The position numbers and the translations under genes were made by a program. Positions 5,677-9,604 of a stretch of 9,604 nt of DNA are shown piece after piece. Source of the DNA: Rhodoferax sp. (lineage in GTDB: Bacteria; Pseudomonadota; Gammaproteobacteria; Burkholderiales; Burkholderiaceae_C). Positions within the stretch are counted from its first letter, which is position 1. The number at the start of each line of letters is the position of its first letter. The DNA lies in assembly GCA_030833685.1 (NCBI GenBank), contig JAURGS010000086.1, forward strand, positions 1-9,604. Direction: 5' to 3'. Below the pieces are notes generated by a model. That model saw only the letters and a program-made list of their open reading frames with translations, had not been told where the DNA came from and did no database searches.

Positions 5677-6570
5677 ATGACGAAACAGGCTTTGGGATTT
5701 GTGGGGCTGGGCAATATGGGCGGCCCGATGGGCACCCGGTTGATGCAGGCTGGCCATGAGCTGTATGTGTACGACCGTGATGAGGCTGCGTTAGAGCGCC
5801 TGGTGGCCGCAGGTGCGAAGCGGATGGCTTCGGTCAAGGCAGTGGCTGATCAAGTGGAGACGCTGTTCCTCAGCCTGCCCACGCCCGATATCGTCGAGGC
5901 GGTCTGTCTTCAAGAGGGCGGCCTTAAGGATGGTGGCAAGGTCAGGCAGATCGTGGATCTCTCGACCATCGGACCGCGTGCGGCAGCATCGATTGCCAAG
6001 GGCCTGGCTGACAAAGGCATCTTGTACGTGGATTCGCCGGTCAGCGGCGGCGTGCAGGGCGCTGTCAAAGGCACGCTGGCGGTCATGGTGTCATGCCCAA
6101 GGGCAAACTACGATGCGCTCGAGTCGGTGCTGGCCAATTTCGGAAAACCTTTCTTCCTGGGTGAAAAGGCGGGGCAGGCCCAAACTGTCAAGATCGCCAA
6201 CAACATCATGTCGGCCACTGCCGTGGCCATTACCTCCGAGGCTGTGGTTATGGGGGTGAAGGCAGGGATCGACCCCAAGGTCATGCTCGATGTGATCAAC
6301 TCCGGCTCGGGTCGTAACACGGCTTCGGCCGACAAATTTCCACGCTGTGTGTTGCCACGAACCTTCGATGTTGGATTTGCGGCGGCGCTGGCCTATAAGG
6401 ACGTTCGCCTGTGCGTGGACGAGGCCGAGCACATCGGGGTGCCGATGGTGGTTGGGTCGGCCGTGCGCGAGATGCTTTCGATTACATTGGCAGCCTGCGG
6501 AAAGGATGCTGATTTCTGTGATGTCGTCAAGGTGATCGAATCCTGGGCGGGCGTCGAAGTCCGAGGCTGA
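5677..6570 (+). CDS. NAD(P)-dependent beta-hydroxyacid dehydrogenase, HIBADH family (paralog 1)
   Basis: 297-residue cytoplasmic oxidoreductase of the 3-hydroxyisobutyrate/tartronate-semialdehyde reductase family, which interconverts beta-hydroxyacids and the matching aldehydes. The Rossmann motif GLGNMG is at 10-15, with D33 ending beta-2 (VYDRDEA). The substrate motif DSPVSGG is at 119-125. The catalytic lysine K172 sits in KAGQAQTVKIANN, with N176 four residues on. The C-terminal all-helical domain carries K241-D242 (YKDV) and ends WAGVEVRG. Length and all signature residues are normal, so it should be active. SD GGAG at 5665-5668 supports the ATG at 5677. It is the first gene of the plus-strand HIBADH-CMD-PrpD-HIBADH operon, divergent from LysR. 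Its actual substrate could be any small beta-hydroxyacid; valine degradation is unlikely because none of its other genes are present. Confidence 0.93.
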   Translation: MTKQALGFVGLGNMGGPMGTRLMQAGHELYVYDRDEAALERLVAAGAKRMASVKAVADQVETLFLSLPTPDIVEAVCLQEGGLKDGGKVRQIVDLSTIGPRAAASIAKGLADKGILYVDSPVSGGVQGAVKGTLAVMVSCPRANYDALESVLANFGKPFFLGEKAGQAQTVKIANNIMSATAVAITSEAVVMGVKAGIDPKVMLDVINSGSGRNTASADKFPRCVLPRTFDVGFAAALAYKDVRLCVDEAEHIGVPMVVGSAVREMLSITLAACGKDADFCDVVKVIESWAGVEVRG

Positions 6571-6614
6571 TTTTTCTCATTCCATTTCAATCCATTTTTC
6601 ATTAAGGACAATCC

Positions 6615-7001
6615 ATGAACAACAGTGAACTTTTTCAGCGTGGCCTCGAAATCCGCAAGGCTGTCGTTGGCGCCGAATATGTCGAGAAGTCGATGGCCAA
6701 CACTGACGACTTCAATCGCCCCTTACAAGAGCTCGTCACTGAATACTGCTGGGGGGCCGTGTGGGGGCGAGATGGACTGCCACGCAAGACCCGAAGCATG
6801 CTCAACCTGGCCATGCTCACATTGCTCAACCGCCCGCACGAATTGAAACTGCACATCAATGGCGCATTGCGCAATGGCGTAACCCGTGAAGAAATCCGCG
6901 AAGTTTTTATGCAGGTCGGAATTTACGCAGGTGTACCAGCTGCCATCGACTCGTTCCGCATCGCCCGCGAAGTGTTCGAATCGATCGACAAGAAGGCCTG
7001 A
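6615..7001 (+). CDS. Carboxymuconolactone decarboxylase (CMD)-family protein
   Basis: 128-residue all-helical protein, the size of PcaC-type single-domain CMD proteins. PcaC converts gamma-carboxymuconolactone to the beta-ketoadipate enol-lactone. The PcaC-like pattern is clear: LVTEYCWGAVWGRDGL (40-55), RKTRSMLNLAMLTLLNRPHEL (57-77), H80 (KLHINGALRNG), EEIREVFMQVGIYAGVPAA (92-110), and SFRIAREVF. The AhpD-type CxxC thiols are absent (one Cys, C45), so it is not a peroxidase; a decarboxylase, lactonase-like or isomerase role fits better. The ATG at 6615 follows AAGGA at 6604-6608. The protocatechuate genes that normally accompany pcaC are absent, so assignment as true PcaC is doubtful. A cupin partner is encoded at 4125-4514. 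The stop overlaps the ATG of a 9-codon minicistron leading to the next gene. Confidence 0.9.
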   Translation: MNNSELFQRGLEIRKAVVGAEYVEKSMANTDDFNRPLQELVTEYCWGAVWGRDGLPRKTRSMLNLAMLTLLNRPHELKLHINGALRNGVTREEIREVFMQVGIYAGVPAAIDSFRIAREVFESIDKKA

Positions 7002-7030
7002 TGCAGCGTCACCTGCAGCCAACGCCATGA
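7001..7030 (+). other. Nine-codon minicistron linking CMD and PrpD genes
   Basis: The CMD stop (TGA 6999-7001) shares its A with an ATG at 7001. This frame encodes MQRHLQPTP and stops at TGA 7028-7030, which overlaps the PrpD ATG at 7027 (ATGA). AAGAAGG at 6990-6996 could serve as its SD, while the PrpD ATG has none. Ribosomes terminating here would be placed exactly on the PrpD start. The arrangement could also be chance. Confidence 0.4.
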
Positions 7031-8400
7031 GCACGATCGCCCAAACACTGGGGGCGTTCGCCGCCCGTACCTCTGCGGCAGATCTTCCGCCAATTGCGCT
7101 GGAGCGCGCCAAGATGAGTCTGGCCAGCACGCTGGCCAGCGCCGCAAAGGGTGTAGGAATAGACTCGGCACGAATTGTGCGCGAGCTCGAGCAGTCCTTG
7201 GCCAGCGACGGAACCTCAAGCGTCTGGTTTCACCGCGGTCGCCTGCCAGTCGACCGCGCCGCGCGCGTCAATGCGCTGGCCAGCGACGCGGCGGCCTCCG
7301 ATGACAGCGACATGCGCAGCATCGCCCACATCGGCACCATCGTCAGCGCCACCGGGCTGGCGATGGCTGAGCGCTTGGGCAGTGCCGGCAAGGACGTGCT
7401 GGCTGCGATGGTGCTGGGATACGAGGTGGCTGGCCGCGTGGATGAAGCACTGACGCCTGGCCGGATGCAACGCGGATTTCATGGTTCAGTCTCGACCATC
7501 TTTGGCGGCGCTGTGACCTCAGCCAAGCTGCTGGGGCTGGGTCCCGAGCAAATGGGGCAGGCGCTGGCGATTGCGGCCACGTCTGCGGGCGGCATGGCGA
7601 TTGCGGCCGACACCAGTTGTGCGCGTGAATACCACGCTGGATTGGCGGCTTTGCTTGGCGTGCAGGCGGCCCTGGCCGCACAGGCCGGGTTCGAGTCAGA
7701 GATCGCCGTTCTCGAGTCGCCGCGCGGTTTTTTTGAAGCCTTCAACGGACAGGCGATCGACGAGGTCACGCGTGGTCTGGGAGACAGCTGGGATATCGTT
7801 ACCGACATGGCAGTGAAGCTGATTCCGGGGGCGCATCCATTTCATGCCATTGCCGAGGCCGCGTGGACGGCAGCCATTGAGCACAACATCGTGCCCGAAC
7901 GGGTAAGTCGGGCCATCATTTCGGCGCCGCAGCTTAAGGTGTGGGCGAGCCAGGCGGTACAGCCGCATGACTTGATTGGCGCGGCCCACAGCGTGCCTTA
8001 TTTCGTGGCAGCCTCGCTGGTCGATCGTCGATTTGGCTGGGACCATTTCGATACATTGAAGATGCAAGATGCGCGTATCGCCGCATTGCTGCCTCGTATT
8101 TCATTTGACCCGAACCCACCTCCTCACCCCGATCGCTTTCCGCATCGCCATGGGGGCACTGTCACCATTGAGCTTGATGATGGGCGTGTCATTCGAAGCA
8201 CCTGCAAGGCACCCCGTGGCTCGGGCGCGCGAGGCATCGACTGGGCCGATGTCGACGATAAATTCCGCCAGCTCGTGCCGGCAGGCGGGCTCGGTTCACT
8301 ACAAGTCGAAGACAGCCTGGCATTGATCCATGATCTGGATCGTGCTGGCGCTGTCACAGATTTGATGCGACAGCTGAGGCCTGTGGGCGACCTGCGCTGA
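7027..8400 (+). CDS. MmgE/PrpD-family protein (2-methylcitrate dehydratase / aconitate decarboxylase-like)
   Basis: 457 residues, normal for MmgE/PrpD, a cytoplasmic family covering 2-methylcitrate dehydratase, cis-aconitate decarboxylase and iminodisuccinate epimerase. The N-terminal helical domain runs from MSTIAQTLGAFAAR to about residue 270; landmarks are VNALASDAAASDDSD (81-95), H101 (AHIG), GYEVAGRVDEAL (131-142), GFHGS (150-154), FGGAVTSAKLLGLGPEQ (159-175) and EYHAGLAAL (201-209). The smaller C-terminal domain begins near VKLIPGAHPFHAIAEA (263-278). The usual HALDFDD-type motif is altered and the family's KxYP segment reads KLIP, so it is a divergent member whose reaction may differ. 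The start at 7027 was chosen because a longer in-frame start at 6886 lies deep inside the CMD gene. No SD is present; translation probably depends on coupling. The mixed context suggests a polycarboxylate or beta-hydroxyacid intermediate. Confidence 0.9.
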   Translation: MSTIAQTLGAFAARTSAADLPPIALERAKMSLASTLASAAKGVGIDSARIVRELEQSLASDGTSSVWFHRGRLPVDRAARVNALASDAAASDDSDMRSIAHIGTIVSATGLAMAERLGSAGKDVLAAMVLGYEVAGRVDEALTPGRMQRGFHGSVSTIFGGAVTSAKLLGLGPEQMGQALAIAATSAGGMAIAADTSCAREYHAGLAALLGVQAALAAQAGFESEIAVLESPRGFFEAFNGQAIDEVTRGLGDSWDIVTDMAVKLIPGAHPFHAIAEAAWTAAIEHNIVPERVSRAIISAPQLKVWASQAVQPHDLIGAAHSVPYFVAASLVDRRFGWDHFDTLKMQDARIAALLPRISFDPNPPPHPDRFPHRHGGTVTIELDDGRVIRSTCKAPRGSGARGIDWADVDDKFRQLVPAGGLGSLQVEDSLALIHDLDRAGAVTDLMRQLRPVGDLR

Positions 8401-8406
8401 GCGCAG
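8392..8406 (+). other. Stem-loop with the PrpD stop codon in its loop
   Basis: CTGCGC-TGA-GCGCAG is a perfect 6-bp GC-rich hairpin whose 3-nt loop is the stop codon itself. A T6 run (8428-8433) lies 22 nt downstream, too far for a standard intrinsic terminator. It might slow 3' exonucleases or reduce, rather than block, readthrough to the HIBADH gene at 8449. Confidence 0.4.
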
Positions 8407-8448
8407 ATGCCAAGCTACCATCGATTCTTTTTTGAATAGGATATTGTC

Positions 8449-9360
8449 ATGACAGACAAACAGCTCGTGGGATTCATCGGCGTTGGCGTGATGGGGCGGC
8501 CCATGGCCATCAACCTGATGGCCAAAGGGATTCCGTTATTGGCCTATGACGTGAACCCAGATGCGATGCAGGCGATTCGGCAGGCGGGTGCACAAACCGC
8601 ATCCAGCGTGCAGGATGTCTGCAACCGATGCCGTATTGTGTTCACCAGCATGCCTTCGCCAGCGGTCTTCACCCAGGTCTTGCTGGGTGAAGCGGGGGTG
8701 CATACGGGTACGGCAGTCAAAATTGCGGTCGACTTGTCGACGGTGGGGCCACGCACCACCAAGGCCGCTGCAATAGGCCTTCGCGAGCGCGGCATCGAAT
8801 TGATCGATGCGCCTGTGAGCGGCGGAGCTGCCGGGGCACAGAAGGCAACACTCACCGTCATGGTGGCGGGCAATCAGTCGGCGCAGGATGAGGTCAAGCC
8901 CCTGCTCGAAGTGTTTGGAAAATTGTTTGTCATAGGGCAGGAAGCTGGCCAGGCACAGTTGTTAAAGCTGCTCAACAACATGCTGTCATCCACCGCTTTT
9001 GCCATTACCGCAGAGGCCTATGTCGCGGGCGTGAAAGGCGGGCTTGACCCGCAACTGATGATGGATGTCATCAATGTCAGCAGCGGCCGCAGCGCGGCCT
9101 CGCAAGAAAAATTCGTCCGTCAGGTGCTGCCGCGCAGCTTTGATTTCGGGTTCCCGATCTCCAGCATCTGCAAGGATATCGGTCTGGCTATTGAGGAGTG
9201 CGAGGCCCTGGGTGTACCCATGTGGGTCGGCTCGCAGGCACGTCAACTGTGGAAGTTTGCACTCAAGCAGGACGGCGCTGGGAAGGATATGACCGAATTG
9301 GTCACCTATCTTGAGCAATGGTCGGGAGCTGATCCGCCGCCGCCAGTTAAAAAGGGCTGA
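8449..9360 (+). CDS. NAD(P)-dependent beta-hydroxyacid dehydrogenase, HIBADH family (paralog 2)
   Basis: 303-residue cytoplasmic dehydrogenase with the same architecture as the enzyme encoded at 5677. The cofactor motif GVGVMG is at 11-16, with D34 (AYDVNPD) favouring NAD. Substrate motif DAPVSGG is at 120-126, catalytic K173 is in EAGQAQLLKLLNN with N177, and K242-D243 (CKDIG) is in the helical domain. The C-terminus ends WSGADPPPPVKKG; the proline run and basic tail are extra to the family norm and abut a 13-bp tandem duplication. SD AGGA at 8438-8441 supports the ATG at 8449, 48 nt after PrpD. The bases around RBS and start (GGATATTGTCATGAC) resemble those of paralog 1 (GGAGATATTCTTATGAC), which suggests duplication including the translation signal. 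The two proteins clearly differ in sequence, so they probably have different substrates or directions. It is the last gene of the operon. Confidence 0.93.
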   Translation: MTDKQLVGFIGVGVMGRPMAINLMAKGIPLLAYDVNPDAMQAIRQAGAQTASSVQDVCNRCRIVFTSMPSPAVFTQVLLGEAGVHTGTAVKIAVDLSTVGPRTTKAAAIGLRERGIELIDAPVSGGAAGAQKATLTVMVAGNQSAQDEVKPLLEVFGKLFVIGQEAGQAQLLKLLNNMLSSTAFAITAEAYVAGVKGGLDPQLMMDVINVSSGRSAASQEKFVRQVLPRSFDFGFPISSICKDIGLAIEECEALGVPMWVGSQARQLWKFALKQDGAGKDMTELVTYLEQWSGADPPPPVKKG

Positions 9361-9374
9361 CAAAAAGGGCTGAC
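9349..9374. repeat. Perfect 13-bp tandem duplication over the HIBADH stop codon
   Basis: AAAAAGGGCTGAC occurs twice back to back (9349-9361 and 9362-9374). The first copy contains the last codons and TGA of the HIBADH gene. Read on the minus strand, each copy supplies GTCAGCCCTTTTT, the 3' arm and T-tract of the terminator for the Bug gene to the right. Confidence 0.9.
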
Positions 9375-9390
9375 ATAGCCTTGCCAGCCC
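9362..9390 (-). terminator. Intrinsic terminator of the right-hand Bug gene
   Basis: On the minus strand GGGCTG (9390-9385) pairs with CAGCCC (9372-9367) around a 12-nt loop and is followed directly by TTTTT (9366-9362). It lies 11 nt after the Bug stop. The tandem duplication provides a second CAGCCC-TTTTT immediately behind it, which could form an alternative, longer-looped terminator. Confidence 0.65.
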
Positions 9391-9401
9391 GCAACACCAT
9401 C

Positions 9402-9604
9402 TCACTCGGTCTTGATGTTGAGCTGCTTGATCAGCCGTCCCTTTTCTTCAAAGTCGGCGCGCAGGCGGCGGTCGAAATCGCGGCGGCCCAGGTAGGCCAC
9501 CCGCTGATTCAGTCGCGCTGCAGCAGTGCGAAAGCTCTGGGAGGCGGTCACTTCGGCGCAGGTCTTCTCCAGCGTGGCCAGCACCGGCTCGGGGGTGCCC
9601 TTGG
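9402..9604 (-). CDS. Bug/TctC-family solute-binding protein, C-terminal fragment (5' part off the right edge)
   Basis: The frame is open to the right edge; about 67 codons are visible. It reads KGTPEPVLATLEKTCAEV, then AYLGRRDFDRRLRADFEEK and GRLIKQLNIKTE before the stop. This is the typical closing segment of Bug proteins: the PKGTPxPV turn, an amphipathic helix, a (Y/F)LGxxDF segment, and the final (G)xLIKxLNIK helix. About 250 residues including the signal peptide lie beyond the window. It is a different protein from the Bug protein at 627-1598, whose C-terminus reads FLRNEFNKWDRIVREKN. It converges on the HIBADH gene and has its own terminator, so it belongs to a separate transcription unit, perhaps the edge of the next catabolic or transport locus. 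Confidence 0.85.
   Translation of the reverse strand, partial: KGTPEPVLATLEKTCAEVTASQSFRTAAARLNQRVAYLGRRDFDRRLRADFEEKGRLIKQLNIKTE

Noticed and set aside
6571..6614. Repeated CCATTT pyrimidine tract before the CMD gene as a terminator or promoter
   Set aside because: No stem precedes the T-runs and no -35/-10 pair is visible; it reads as an ordinary AT-rich spacer inside an operon.
6886..7026. Upstream start for the PrpD frame adding 47 residues
   Set aside because: It would overlap 116 nt of the CMD gene, and the extra residues are the CMD sequence read in another frame; MmgE/PrpD homology begins at about 7027.
8405..8425. ATGCC...CATCGAT similarity between the region upstream of 8449 and 5605-5622
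   Set aside because: The two differ by one base in spacing and have weak middle agreement; without an independent signal it is indistinguishable from chance.

Overview
The window looks like chromosomal DNA of a GC-rich betaproteobacterium, most likely Burkholderiales and plausibly Alcaligenaceae (Bordetella/Achromobacter relatives). The pointers are two Bug/TctC-type periplasmic binding proteins, a LysR regulator, and short-chain and beta-hydroxyacid dehydrogenases packed in tight operons. This placement is inferred from gene content; no rRNA or other taxonomic marker is present. I see no tRNA, IS element, CRISPR array or phage gene.

Layout. (1) Minus strand, 2431 down to 1: a three-gene operon of a metallo-beta-lactamase-fold lactonase-like hydrolase, a Bug-type solute-binding protein (4-nt ATGA overlap) and a 3-hydroxybutyrate-dehydrogenase-like SDR (6-nt gap, cut by the left edge). 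(2) A 352-bp divergent control region, 2432-2783. (3) Plus strand, 2784-4514: an SDR, a NIPSNAP protein, a 40-codon remnant of a 3-hydroxyisobutyrate-dehydrogenase (HIBADH) N-terminus, and a cupin. (4) A convergent terminator region, 4515-4554. (5) Minus strand, 4555-5529: a LysR regulator. (6) A 147-bp divergent control region with a T-N11-A palindrome, 5530-5676. (7) Plus strand, 5677-9360: HIBADH-like dehydrogenase, carboxymuconolactone decarboxylase (CMD)-family protein, MmgE/PrpD-family protein and a second HIBADH-like dehydrogenase. (8) Minus strand from the right edge: the C-terminus of a second Bug protein, with its own terminator facing left.

How the parts may work together (inference): the Bug proteins would capture an organic acid or related small molecule in the periplasm. 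The lactonase-like enzyme would open a lactone or ester. The two SDRs and two HIBADH-like enzymes would interconvert hydroxy and oxo/semialdehyde groups. The MmgE/PrpD enzyme would hydrate, dehydrate, epimerise or decarboxylate a polycarboxylate-like intermediate. The CMD, cupin and NIPSNAP proteins would handle decarboxylation, isomerisation or a step not yet known. The LysR protein is the obvious local regulator. An 18-nt motif (14/18 identical) found once in each divergent control region suggests that one regulator controls all three operons. I cannot name the substrate, and the combination does not match a textbook pathway that I recognise.

The less ordinary features are the HIBADH remnant between NIPSNAP and cupin, the shared operator candidate, the nested palindromes over the first HIBADH ribosome-binding site, a 9-codon minicistron linking the CMD and PrpD genes, and a 13-bp tandem duplication that doubles the arm and T-tract of the last terminator.
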